In this document: piece by piece, positions 8,411 to 15,722 of the stretch | How positions within the stretch are numbered: the first letter of the stretch is position 1 | Layout of the letters: each line of letters starts with the position of its first letter | Position numbers and translations under genes: made by a program | The notes under the pieces: generated by a model | The model's input: only the letters and a program-made list of their open reading frames with translations | Databases searched by the model: none | What the model was told of the DNA's origin: nothing | Source: an uncultured Collinsella sp. | GTDB taxonomy: Bacteria > Actinomycetota > Coriobacteriia > Coriobacteriales > Coriobacteriaceae | Assembly: GCA_959020035.1 (NCBI GenBank) | Contig: CAUEQX010000017.1 | Coordinates: 1 to 19,698 of the forward strand | DNA: 19,698 nucleotides | Direction of reading: 5' to 3'

Positions 8411-9631
8411 GTGGGTAACCACTTCCGTACCTCCGGTGCGGGCGATGATGCCCCCAAGACGCAGGCAGGCGTCCAGGGCAGTCGTTTCGCCACTCCGGAT
8501 TCAGAGGGCCAGCCTGTTGCTCAGGCCCCCGCTCAGCCGGCAGATCAGGCACAGCCGGCATCCGATCCCTTTGCCTACAATCCAACCAGCGATGTCGCGC
8601 TTTCCGGCACGGCGGGTTTTGAGCCCGTTCAGGCCGTGACCGCTCGCGTGGCGCAGCCTCAGGCTCGTGCCGCCACGCCGCAGCCTACCATGGCCGGCAT
8701 TCCCGACCCCATGGCCCCTGCGACGCCGGCTCCTCAGCCTGCGCAGTCCGGTCTCTTTGCCGCTATTCCCGACCCCACGCAGCCTGCTGCCCCGGTGGTC
8801 GAGAGCGATCAGGCCGCCGAGGTCGCAAGCCTCGATAACGCGCTCAACAACCCCGATTTCACGTCGGTGTTTGCGCCCATCGATCCGCAGGCCAGCCGCA
8901 AGAAGATGGCCAAGCAGGCCGGTGTCGAGCCCGTTATCCTTATGGAGCATGTCACCAAGATCTATCCGGCACAGCCCAACAAGCCTGCACTCGACGACAT
9001 CAACATCGAGATCTATCCGGGCGAGTTCGTCTTCCTGGTCGGTCACTCCGGTTCGGGTAAGACCACGCTGCTGTCGACGCTCAACCGCGACGTCAAGCCG
9101 ACGAGCGGCCGCATCCTGGTTGCCGGTCAGGATCTCATGAAGATCAAGAACCGCAAGGTTCCGTTCCTGCGCCGCCAGATTGGCGCCGTGTTCCAGGACT
9201 TTAAGCTTCTGCCGCAAAAGACCGCCTACGAAAACGTGGCGTTTGCCCTTCAGTGCATCGGCAAGCCCAAGGGCGTCATTCGCAGCCAGGTGCCCGAGGT
9301 GCTGCGTCTGGTCGGTCTGGCCGATCAGATGGACTCGCTGCCCGACCAGCTTTCCGGTGGCGAGCAGCAGCGCGTTGCCGTCGCCCGCGCTATGGTCAAC
9401 CGTCCGCCGCTGCTGATCTGCGACGAGCCCACGGGTAACCTCGACCCGGCGATCTCGCTGGGCATCATGAAGCTGCTCGAGCGTATTAACCGCACCGGCA
9501 CCACCGTGATCGTCGCCACGCACGACCGCGAGATGGTCGATAGCATGCACCGTCGCGTGATCGCCCTTGAGGGCGGCCACGTTATCCGCGACCAGGAGAG
9601 GGGAGGTTACGGCAACTATGGCACCAACTAA
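8411..9631 (+). CDS. ftsE: Cell division ABC ATPase FtsE with long N-terminal extension
   Basis: ATPase of the FtsEX complex, which on the cytoplasmic side of the membrane controls peptidoglycan hydrolases at division. The ABC domain runs from about residue 175 to the end: EPVILMEHVTKIYP, Walker A GHSGSGKTT (211-219), FQDFKLLPQKTAYENVAFAL, signature LSGGEQQ (314-320), Walker B LLICDE (334-339) and the switch histidine in VATHDREM. FtsE is usually about 220-230 residues; this protein has 406. Residues 1-172 are rich in Pro, Ala and Gln, without predicted structure, and contain a rough internal repeat (AGIPDPMAP and AAIPDPTQP). GTG 8411 is supported by AAGGAG, and the extension has normal codon use throughout, so it is very likely translated. 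A shorter product from an internal ATG near 8907 is possible but lacks a good ribosome-binding site. The 3' end overlaps ftsX by 14 bases. Confidence 0.93.
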   Translation: MGNHFRTSGAGDDAPKTQAGVQGSRFATPDSEGQPVAQAPAQPADQAQPASDPFAYNPTSDVALSGTAGFEPVQAVTARVAQPQARAATPQPTMAGIPDPMAPATPAPQPAQSGLFAAIPDPTQPAAPVVESDQAAEVASLDNALNNPDFTSVFAPIDPQASRKKMAKQAGVEPVILMEHVTKIYPAQPNKPALDDINIEIYPGEFVFLVGHSGSGKTTLLSTLNRDVKPTSGRILVAGQDLMKIKNRKVPFLRRQIGAVFQDFKLLPQKTAYENVAFALQCIGKPKGVIRSQVPEVLRLVGLADQMDSLPDQLSGGEQQRVAVARAMVNRPPLLICDEPTGNLDPAISLGIMKLLERINRTGTTVIVATHDREMVDSMHRRVIALEGGHVIRDQERGGYGNYGTN

Positions 9632-10538
9632 CGTGGGCTACTCCTTCAAAGAGGCAATCAGCCACTTCTTCCGTAACTGGACTACCTCGCTCGGCGCCGT
9701 CATCACGATCTTCCTTTCGCTGTTTATCATCGGCCTGTTCATCATGGGCTCCGCGATGCTGAACTCCGTGATCGGCACCGTCGAGGATCAGGTTGTCATC
9801 AACGCGTTCATTAGCGATGACGCCGATCAGGCCGATGTTCAGGCTTTTGAGGCCGAGCTTAAGACGTGGAATAACGTCAAGTCCGTGACCTATAAGGACA
9901 AGGACGACGCGCTGGCCGAGTATACGAGCAAGATGTCGGGCAACGCCGACGCCACCATGAGCGCACTCGACGGCCAGAACCCGCTGCCGGCTTCGTTTGC
10001 AATTGAGATGGACGATCCGTCCAAGGTTGAGAGCACGGCAGAGAAGCTCAAGAAGGATGCCGATTTCCAGAAGATCGCGGATGACGGCGACGTCAACGCG
10101 AGCGTGCTGTACGGCCAGGAGGAAGTGAGCCGCCTGTTCCAGGTGACCAACTACATCCGCATCGCCGCCGTGGTGCTCGTTGGCCTTCTGACCTTTATCG
10201 CATTCATCTTCATCAACAACACGATTCGCCTGTCCATCACGGCGCGTCGTCGTGAGATTGCGATTATGCGTCTGGTCGGCGCCAGCAACGGTTTCATTCG
10301 CGGCCCGTTTATCACCGAGGGCGTACTGCAGGCCATTTTGGGCTCGCTGCTTTCCATCGGCGTTCTGGAGCTGCTGCGCAACCTGATGATTCCGCGTCTG
10401 CAGGAGAGCATCGGCTGGATGTCGTTTGCCCTGCCGATGCAGTACTACCTGGTGACCTATGCTGCGCTGATTCTGGTCGGCGTGATTATCGGTCTCTTTG
10501 GTTCTGCCATCGCCATGCGCCGCTACCTGCGCGTGTAG
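9618..10538 (+). CDS. ftsX: Cell division membrane protein FtsX
   Basis: Membrane partner of FtsE; its external loop passes ATPase-driven changes to cell-wall hydrolases. With ATG 9618 (GGGAGG at 9601-9606) it has 306 residues. A basic-aromatic start (YSFKEAISHFFRNWTTS) is followed by TM1 at about 26-47 and an extracellular domain at about 50-175. TM2 (about 180-201), TM3 (235-255) and TM4 (276-299) come next. The cytoplasmic segment NNTIRLSITARRREIAIMRLVGASNGFIRGPF is the FtsX/MacB coupling region. Size and four-TM layout are normal. It overlaps ftsE by 14 nt and is followed by a terminator, so ftsEX is a two-gene unit. Confidence 0.95.
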   Translation: MAPTNVGYSFKEAISHFFRNWTTSLGAVITIFLSLFIIGLFIMGSAMLNSVIGTVEDQVVINAFISDDADQADVQAFEAELKTWNNVKSVTYKDKDDALAEYTSKMSGNADATMSALDGQNPLPASFAIEMDDPSKVESTAEKLKKDADFQKIADDGDVNASVLYGQEEVSRLFQVTNYIRIAAVVLVGLLTFIAFIFINNTIRLSITARRREIAIMRLVGASNGFIRGPFITEGVLQAILGSLLSIGVLELLRNLMIPRLQESIGWMSFALPMQYYLVTYAALILVGVIIGLFGSAIAMRRYLRV

Positions 10539-10562
10539 GCATGCCTGGAACTCATCCCTTCC

Positions 10563-10596
10563 AACGGGTCGTCTCTTATGGGGCGGCCCGTTTTTT
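10563..10596 (+). terminator. Intrinsic terminator of ftsEX
   Basis: AACGGGTCGTC (10563-10573) pairs with GGCGGCCCGTT, including two G-U pairs, and is followed by a run of T ending at 10596. Confidence 0.9.
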
Positions 10597-10673
10597 GATC
10601 CTTAGGGGACGGCAGGAAAGCGAATCATTTGGGTAGACTCTTTGGAGTTCGCAATCGATAGTTAGGAGGCGCC

Positions 10674-12809
10674 ATGGGGCGCAATAACAAGCATAAGCGT
10701 GGAGCTCGCAATAAGCGCGGGCCGGTGCGCAGCGAACGCCGTCCGAGCCTGACCGGGCGCGTGCAGCTCCATGAGCACAGTGCCTATGTCATAACCGAAA
10801 ACGGCGACTACAAGGTCATGGGCCGCGGTAAGCGCGAGATCATGGATGGCGATACCGTTGCCGTGAGCATTAAGAACAGCCCGCACGGTGAGCGGCGCGC
10901 CGTGATCGAGGGCGTGGTTGAGCGTGCAGCCATAAGCGTGGTGGGTACGTACCAGACCGCCGGTCCGCTTGGTGTGATCGAGCCGCTCGATTCGCGCCTG
11001 AAGGCCGACTTCTTCATCCTGCCCGAGGATACCTCGGCGGATCGCCTGGGCGTCCGCCCGGGCGATGCCGTTGTCGCGCGCATTTTGACCTACCCGACGC
11101 GCCTGGAATCGGGCACCGTGACGATCGAGCGCCGCATTGGCGGAGATGACGCGCCCGATTTGGGCGTTCAATATGTGATGGCGCGTTACGGCTATACCGA
11201 TAGCTATCCCAAGGCCGCGCTGGACGAGGCCGAGGGGCTTTCGCTCGATGTGTCCGCGGCGCTTAAGGACCCGCTCCGCCGCGATCTGCGCGACCGCTTT
11301 GTCATCACGATCGACCCGGTCGACGCGCGCGACTTTGACGATGCCATTTCGTTGGAACGCACGCCCGAGGGTGGCTACAGGCTGGGTGTGCATATCGCCG
11401 ACGTTTCACACTATGTGGCTTGGGACGGGCATATCGATCTTGAGGCTCGTCATCGTACGACATCGGTGTATCTGGCCGATCGTGTGCTTCCCATGCTGCC
11501 CGAACGCCTGTCCTGTGACCTGTGCTCGCTTCGCCCTGACGAGGACCGTCTTGCGTTTACCGTCGATATCGAGCTCGATGCGCAGGGTCGCGTGCGGCAT
11601 TACGATCCGTACCCCAGCGTGATTCGCTCGCGTGTGCGTATGGACTATGACGGCGCCGAGGCGCTGCTGGTGCGTGCCGGCGCGGTTGAGTATTCGGTGC
11701 TGGAGGGTGCGGCCGAGGATGTTGCGGCTGCCGAGACCTCGCGCGAGGAAGCGCTTGAGCGCGGTCTTGCGTGCGAGGAGGCCGCCCGCGGCTACAACGT
11801 CGACCTCGGCGATTTCCTTGTCGCCGCTAACGAACTCGCCGAACTTCGCCGTCGCATCCGTCGCGCCCGCGGCTCAGTCGATTTTGACACGGCCGAGATT
11901 CGCGCTCTATTGGATGAGGACGGAGTGCCCGTGCAGATTGTTGCGCGTGAACGTTCGTGTGCCACGTCGCTTATCGAGGAAGCCATGCTGCTCGCCAACG
12001 AGTGCGTTGCAGAGTGGCTGGCAGACCGTGATATCGAGGCTTGCTATCGCGTGCATGAGGATCCGAGCCCCGATAGCCTGCACGGTGCCGCCGTTGCGCT
12101 GGCGCAGCTAGGCATCATCGACGATCGCCGTGCTGCCGGTATTGCCCTGGGGAGCCCCGATGAGCTGCAGGCTGCAGTTGATGCTGCCGCCGGTACGGCC
12201 AACGCACCGCTCGTTAACACGCTGCTTCTGCGCAGCATGCAGCGCGCGCTGTACAAGCCGTGCAACGAGGGCCACTTTGCGCTCGCCGCGCCGTGCTACT
12301 GTCACTTTACGAGTCCCATCCGTCGCTACCCCGATCTGGTGGTGCACCGCATGCTCAAACTGCAGTTGGCCTATGAGCAGCTCGGCGGCAAGGACGCCTT
12401 GGTCCGTACGCCGCGGCTGATCGGCAAGGGGCGCGAGTCGCTGCCGCGCATTCTGCCGCAGATCTGCCGCGCATGTAGCGATGCCGAGCGCGCGGCAGAT
12501 GCCGCCAGCCATGCGACGCAAAAGATCAAGATTGCCCAGTACTATGAGGACCGTCTGGGCGAGCGCTATGCCGGAACCGTCTCGTGGGTTAGCAACATGG
12601 GCCTTTTTGTGCGCTTGGACCTAACGCAGGTCGAAGGCTTGGTTTCGATCAAGAGTCTGGGCAACGAGTGGTTCGAGTTCGACGAGGACGCGCTCACGCT
12701 CACAGGTGCCGACACGGGCACCCGTTACGAGCTGGGGCAGCGCGTGATTATCGAGGTCTCGCGCGTCAATACCACGCGTGGACACTTGGACTTTAAGCTT
12801 ATCCATTAG
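10674..12809 (+). CDS. rnr: Ribonuclease R (RNB-family 3'-5' exoribonuclease)
   Basis: Processive 3'-5' exonuclease that degrades structured RNA, including rRNA fragments and the non-stop mRNAs released by trans-translation. It has 711 residues. A basic N-terminus (RNNKHKRGARNKRGPVRSERR) is followed by cold-shock-like domains (about 25-200). The RNB domain has IDPVDARDFDDA, whose Asp214, Asp220, Asp222 and Asp223 match the metal-binding quartet of RNase II/R. It also has LPERLSCDLCSLRPDEDRLAF and the HFTSPIRRYPDLVVHR motif. A C-terminal S1 domain (GERYAGTVSWVSNMGLFVRL ... HLDFKLI) completes the family layout. There is no N-terminal helix-turn-helix domain or long lysine-rich tail as in E. coli. 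ATG 10674 has AGGAGG six bases upstream. A -10-like TAGACT lies at 10634-10639. In many bacteria smpB is its neighbour; here smpB is 4 kb downstream. Confidence 0.95.
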   Translation: MGRNNKHKRGARNKRGPVRSERRPSLTGRVQLHEHSAYVITENGDYKVMGRGKREIMDGDTVAVSIKNSPHGERRAVIEGVVERAAISVVGTYQTAGPLGVIEPLDSRLKADFFILPEDTSADRLGVRPGDAVVARILTYPTRLESGTVTIERRIGGDDAPDLGVQYVMARYGYTDSYPKAALDEAEGLSLDVSAALKDPLRRDLRDRFVITIDPVDARDFDDAISLERTPEGGYRLGVHIADVSHYVAWDGHIDLEARHRTTSVYLADRVLPMLPERLSCDLCSLRPDEDRLAFTVDIELDAQGRVRHYDPYPSVIRSRVRMDYDGAEALLVRAGAVEYSVLEGAAEDVAAAETSREEALERGLACEEAARGYNVDLGDFLVAANELAELRRRIRRARGSVDFDTAEIRALLDEDGVPVQIVARERSCATSLIEEAMLLANECVAEWLADRDIEACYRVHEDPSPDSLHGAAVALAQLGIIDDRRAAGIALGSPDELQAAVDAAAGTANAPLVNTLLLRSMQRALYKPCNEGHFALAAPCYCHFTSPIRRYPDLVVHRMLKLQLAYEQLGGKDALVRTPRLIGKGRESLPRILPQICRACSDAERAADAASHATQKIKIAQYYEDRLGERYAGTVSWVSNMGLFVRLDLTQVEGLVSIKSLGNEWFEFDEDALTLTGADTGTRYELGQRVIIEVSRVNTTRGHLDFKLIH

Positions 12810-12834
12810 CTAAATCCCGACTCGTGGCGAGAGA

Positions 12835-12870
12835 GCGGAGGGCGGTCTTTCGGGGCCGCCCTCCGCATTT
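12835..12870 (+). terminator. Intrinsic terminator of rnr (short T-tract)
   Basis: A 13-bp GC-rich stem, GCGGAGGGCGGTC (12835-12847) with GGCCGCCCTCCGC (12854-12866), loop TTTCGG, is followed only by ATTTG. The stem is strong but the T-tract is poor. Confidence 0.7.
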
Positions 12871-12925
12871 GAATCGTGGCTACCTTGCCGTCTGCTCGGC
12901 CGCCCGCTTACCTGCTATTTGAGAG

Positions 12926-12968
12926 GTAAAACCTACCAAAATAAACCTGTCCCTTTTGGCAGGTTTAC
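12926..12968. repeat. Palindromic element, copy 3 (constant-loop family), upstream of the recombinase
   Basis: AAACCTACCAAAA (12929-12941) and TTTTGGCAGGTTT (12954-12966) pair with one mismatch, extendable outward to 12926/12968 with a one-base bulge. The 18-base core CCAAAATAAACCTGTCCC (12936-12953) is identical to 810-827. The element ends 17 bases before the recombinase start, so it lies in that gene's promoter or 5' UTR. Confidence 0.75.
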
Positions 12969-12985
12969 AAGAAAGCGGGGATGAG

Positions 12986-13591
12986 ATGGCGACGGTGTAC
13001 GGGTATGCGCGGGTGAGTTCGCGCGATCAGAATCTGAATCGGCAGCTGGATGCGCTGGGCGCCTATGGCGTGGGCTCAGCGAATATTTATGCCGACCATG
13101 CGAGCGGCAAGGACTTCGATCGACCGCATTATCGCGAGCTGTTGCACGTCCTGGGAGACGGGGACGTGCTGGTGGTGCTTTCTATCGACCGACTTGGTCG
13201 TAATTACTCCGAGATTCTTGAGGAATGGCGACGCATTACCAAGGAGCTCGGGGTTGCCATTGTGGTGTTGGACATGCCATTGCTTGACACGCGCGCTAGG
13301 GCCAGCGGCGCGCCGGATGTGACCAACACCCTGATTGCCGATATTGTGCTGCAACTGCTGAGCTACGTGGCGCAGGTGGAGCGCGAGAATATCCATCGGC
13401 GCCAGGCGGAGGGAATTGCAGCGGCGCGGGCGCGAGGGGTTCGTTTCGGTCGACCTCGCAAGCCGTGCCCTCCTCAGTTTGAGCTGGTGCGCGATAGCTA
13501 TGAGGCAGGCGATATTACCCGCAGCCAGGCAGCAAAGTGCCTGGGCGTGTGCGTGGGGACGTTCGATCGCTGGATGCGCGAGGCGGGGTAG
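12986..13591 (+). CDS. Serine recombinase (resolvase/invertase family)
   Basis: Small site-specific recombinase of 201 residues that cuts and rejoins DNA through a phosphoserine intermediate. The N-terminal catalytic domain starts MATVYGYARVSSRDQNLNRQL, with the nucleophile probably Ser11. It has the active-site arginine motif SIDRLGRNYSEI and the ...VAQVERENIHRRQAEGIAAARARG segment that leads into the long helix. After GVRFGRPRKP comes a Hin-type helix-turn-helix (AGDITRSQAAKCLGVCVGTFDRWMREAG). ATG 12986 is preferred to the upstream TTG 12958-region frame, because GGGGA lies just upstream and the homologous part begins there. No partner genes (transposase, invertible gene segment, plasmid genes) are visible, so its target cannot be told. 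Palindromic copy 3 directly precedes it. Confidence 0.92.
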   Translation: MATVYGYARVSSRDQNLNRQLDALGAYGVGSANIYADHASGKDFDRPHYRELLHVLGDGDVLVVLSIDRLGRNYSEILEEWRRITKELGVAIVVLDMPLLDTRARASGAPDVTNTLIADIVLQLLSYVAQVERENIHRRQAEGIAAARARGVRFGRPRKPCPPQFELVRDSYEAGDITRSQAAKCLGVCVGTFDRWMREAG

Positions 13592-13695
13592 GGGTTTGCG
13601 TCGCTTTGTCGCTTCCTGTTGCGATTCAAATTTTGATACGGTGACGATGCCATTTGGGGCTACACTCGCTGATATTCAAAAAAGGAGGTTGGCCC

Positions 13696-14277
13696 TTGGC
13701 GCGAGTAAAACAAATAATCGGATTGACCGCGATCGTTCTGTTCGCTGCAGCGCTGGCGGGCATCTGGGTGCTGACGGAGCAAAATGCGGTGGAGACGTCG
13801 TTGCTGAGCGAGTCCACCGCGCGTGTGGTGGAGGGCCAGGCTACGGGCGTTCAGGCTGTCGATGCCACGGGTGAAGCCCAGACGGAGTACGGAATGACCG
13901 GGGGCGCCGATTCGACTGCCTCGAATGTCCGGTCTGGCCGACTTGCTTCCATTCGCATGTGGGTGGGCACAAACGTCCGTCGCGTTGCCCATACCGTAGA
14001 GTTTTTCTTCGTCGGATTGTTCGCCTCCGTGGTCGTGGTTTGCTTTTCCAGGCGTCCGTGGAGCGTATGCTCCCGTTGCGTGCCCGTATTGCTCTTTTGC
14101 GCCGCCTGCTCCGTTGGCGATCAGGTGCATAAGATCTTTGTTCCCGGAAGGCATTTCGACGTTATCGATTTAGGATTCGACGCTGCGGGCTATGTCACCG
14201 CCATGCTGTTGGTATTGCTGGCGGCGGCGTTGGTGCGCCATGCGACTCGGCCGATCGGCGCCCATGCGAGGCGCTAG
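13696..14277 (+). CDS. VanZ-like membrane protein
   Basis: I read this as a VanZ-family membrane protein of 193 residues from TTG 13696, which has a near-perfect AAAGGAGG seven bases upstream. TM1 is about residues 6-26, and a polar, probably external, stretch covers 28-90. RRVAHTVEFFFVGLFASVVVVC (from 95) matches the VanZ region with a basic residue and a His before the helix. SVGDQVHKIFVPGRHFDVIDLGFDAAGYVTAMLLVLL (from 139) matches the family's D/E-x-x-Q ... PGR ... D ... D ... G signature. VanZ proteins are associated with low-level teicoplanin resistance in one operon, but most chromosomal members have no known role. No van genes are nearby. A TACACT -10-like hexamer is at 13661-13666. 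Confidence 0.8.
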   Translation: MARVKQIIGLTAIVLFAAALAGIWVLTEQNAVETSLLSESTARVVEGQATGVQAVDATGEAQTEYGMTGGADSTASNVRSGRLASIRMWVGTNVRRVAHTVEFFFVGLFASVVVVCFSRRPWSVCSRCVPVLLFCAACSVGDQVHKIFVPGRHFDVIDLGFDAAGYVTAMLLVLLAAALVRHATRPIGAHARR

Positions 14278-14400
14278 CCTTAAGACGAGATATCGCGACT
14301 GCCTACGCTTCGACATTGACTACAATAACGGCTGCAATCGCGAGTGGTCGTCGATGTGCAGTTTTCCAGACACCTGTTTTCTCTAAGAAAGGAAATCCCA

Positions 14401-14759
14401 TGGCGGTATTGTTTGTTGAATATCCCAAGTGCTCGACCTGTAAGAAGGCCAAGGCATGGCTGGACGAACATGGGGTAGAGTATATCGATCGCGATATCGT
14501 TTTGGACAATCCCACGGCTGATGAGCTTGCGACCTGGATTGCTCGTTCGGGGCTGCCGGTGCGGCGCTTCTTTAATTCGTCGGGCATGAAATATCGAGAG
14601 CTGGGCCTGAAGGCGCGTCTGGATGCGGGCATGACGGATCAGGAGTGCTACGAGCTGCTGGCGACCGACGGCATGCTGGTCAAGCGTCCGCTGCTGGTGG
14701 GCGACGACTTTGCGATTCCCGGCTTTAGGGAAGCGGCTTGGGCCGAGGCGTTACTGTAG
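14401..14759 (+). CDS. ArsC/Spx-family thioredoxin-fold protein
   Basis: Small cytoplasmic protein of 118 residues with the arsenate reductase-like fold. The start MAVLFVEYPKCSTCKKAKAWL has Cys11 and Cys14 in C-x-x-C. The downstream block LPVRRFFNSSGMKYRELGLKARL...MTDQECYELLATDGMLVKRPLLV is the family hallmark (the KRPLLV cis-proline loop). These features fit the YffB/Spx-like branch, whose members are thiol-dependent reductases or RNA polymerase regulators, more than a dedicated ArsC. No arsenic genes are nearby. ATG 14401 has AAAGGAAA at good spacing, whereas the longer frame upstream has no site. A TACAAT -10-like hexamer is at 14321-14326. Confidence 0.88.
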
Positions 14760-14764
14760 CGGCT

Positions 14765-14938
14765 GCGGAAAGTGCGACCCGGAATTCGCTTCCAGAATGG
14801 GATGCACTTTCCCAAAGTGGCCGGTTGCGGAAAGCACGTCCCATTCTGAGCTTCGATTGTGGGACACGGTCTCCGGTTGAGGGCTCGACGGGAAAGTGGG
14901 GACCAGTTTGAGCTTGAAATCTGGAACGCACTTTCCGC
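14765..14938. repeat. Cluster of three related imperfect palindromes
   Basis: Three units of about 50 nt sit head to tail, each built from GGAAAGTGCG-like ends around a GGGAC/GTCCC core. Unit 1 runs GGAAAGTGC (14767-14775) to GCACTTTCC (about 14803-14811). Unit 2 begins GCGGAAAGCACGTCCC and contains TTGTGGGAC. Unit 3 runs from GGGAAAGTGGGGACC to GGAACGCACTTTCC. The outermost ends GCGGAAAGTGCG (14765-14776) and CGCACTTTCCGC (14927-14938) are perfect 12-bp inverted repeats, so the cluster can also fold as a whole. It fills the gap between two converging genes. Confidence 0.65.
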
Positions 14939-14955
14939 CGGCGGGCCTGCCTCAG

Positions 14956-15366
14956 TCAGTCCGCCAGCTGTGCCCATTCGTGCGGATCGTAGACCTTTAC
15001 GTGCTTGTTGGGCTTGCCGCTCCAGTACTCCTCGTCCATAAAGGGCAGATATGCCTGAACGCCGGGGCAGATAAAGGGAATCCGCTGCTGTTGCAGCCGC
15101 TCGCGCTGGCGCTGCTCCAGGTGCGCCTCGGATATGACGGTCGGCATACCGGACAGCTCGACGAGGCTTGCCTGGATTCGCTTAAGGTCGGGGAGTCCCG
15201 CGTGCCATGACACTCGCATGATCAAAAAGGATGCACGGCGGTATTTTGCCTGCATCACCGTGATGGCGGGGCGCAGTGTGGGATGGATTTTGTCCCGTTC
15301 GGGCCAAAGGTCAGCAGTGATCTCGAGGCCCAGGGTCTCCCATAGGTAATCAAGCTCTTCGTCCAT
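14956..15366 (-). CDS. Hypothetical protein, possibly a truncated MarR-like regulator
   Basis: A 136-residue minus-strand gene from ATG (15366-15364), preceded by GAGG at good spacing. The codons match the window's habits. It has no signal peptide or membrane segment. The sequence ends ...HLEQRQRERLQQQRIPFICPGVQAYLPFMDEEYWSGKPNKHVKVYDPHEWAQLAD. The IPFICPGVQAYLPFM segment resembles a phrase found in the middle of longer (about 220-residue) winged-helix proteins annotated as MarR-family. In those the DNA-binding domain follows this phrase, and here it is absent. The stop lies only 18 bases from the palindrome cluster, so loss of the 3' part is plausible. The similarity is from memory and I am unsure; it may be a short protein in its own right. 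Confidence 0.6.
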   Translation of the reverse strand: MDEELDYLWETLGLEITADLWPERDKIHPTLRPAITVMQAKYRRASFLIMRVSWHAGLPDLKRIQASLVELSGMPTVISEAHLEQRQRERLQQQRIPFICPGVQAYLPFMDEEYWSGKPNKHVKVYDPHEWAQLAD

Positions 15367-15435
15367 GGTGCCTCGATATCCGTGCAATGATGACGGTTCG
15401 ATTGTGCCATCAGCCGTGAGTGCTGCATTGTTGTA

Positions 15436-15452
15436 ATCTACCAGCGGTAGAT
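15436..15452. promoter_or_regulatory. 17-bp perfect dyad, candidate operator
   Basis: ATCTACC (15436-15442), AGC, GGTAGAT (15446-15452) is a perfect 7-3-7 inverted repeat in the gap upstream of the minus-strand hypothetical gene and upstream of the tRNA promoter. It is too short and AT-balanced for a terminator and has the form of a dimeric repressor site. The binding protein is unknown. Confidence 0.35.
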
Positions 15453-15558
15453 GTGGGATGTTTTACGGGCTTTGACGCCGTAGGTGTCGCTGGTGCTTCA
15501 CAGGTCCTTCACGTGTTGGCCGTATTTGACTGAATTTCAAAAAAGTCATAATTAGGGC

Positions 15559-15587
15559 TTGCGTCACGGCGGGACTTCCCGTATATT
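15559..15587 (+). promoter_or_regulatory. Promoter of the tRNA-Gln/tRNA-Glu operon
   Basis: TTGCGT (15559-15564) and TATATT (15582-15587) are separated by exactly 17 bp, with a start expected about 37 bp before the first tRNA. A second possible promoter, TTGACT-17-TAATTA, is at 15526-15554. Confidence 0.6.
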
Positions 15588-15631
15588 TCTTTCTTGCGCA
15601 AAGGCACAGCCGAGCGCAGCGATGCAGTCAT

Positions 15632-15705
15632 TGGGATGTCGTCTAATGGCAGGACAGCGGATTCTGGTTCCGTCAATGGGGGTTCGACTCCCTCCATCCC
15701 AGCCA
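15632..15705 (+). tRNA. tRNA-Gln (anticodon CTG)
   Basis: Cloverleaf read by eye. Acceptor TGGGATG (15632-15638) pairs with CATCCCA (15695-15701). The D-arm contains TAATGGCAG. The anticodon arm is GCGGA-TTCTGGT-TCCGT with anticodon CTG at 15664-15666. The T-arm has GGTTCGACTCC. Discriminator G is followed by an encoded CCA (15703-15705). It decodes CAG, the main Gln codon of the genes here. Confidence 0.95.
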
Positions 15706-15722
15706 TTGCATTTGCTACATAT

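Noticed and set aside
12871..13695. Invertible DNA segment controlled by the serine recombinase
   Set aside because: The only inverted repeat nearby is the small palindrome with a 12-nt centre, which is too short to be an invertible segment; no second copy flanks the gene.
13696..14277. Glycopeptide resistance operon suggested by the VanZ-like protein
   Set aside because: No vanA/B ligase, vanH, vanX or two-component genes are present; VanZ-like proteins are common chromosomal membrane proteins of unknown role.
14401..14759. Arsenic resistance locus suggested by the ArsC-like protein
   Set aside because: No arsR, arsB or acr3 nearby, and the sequence fits the YffB/Spx-like branch better than a dedicated arsenate reductase.
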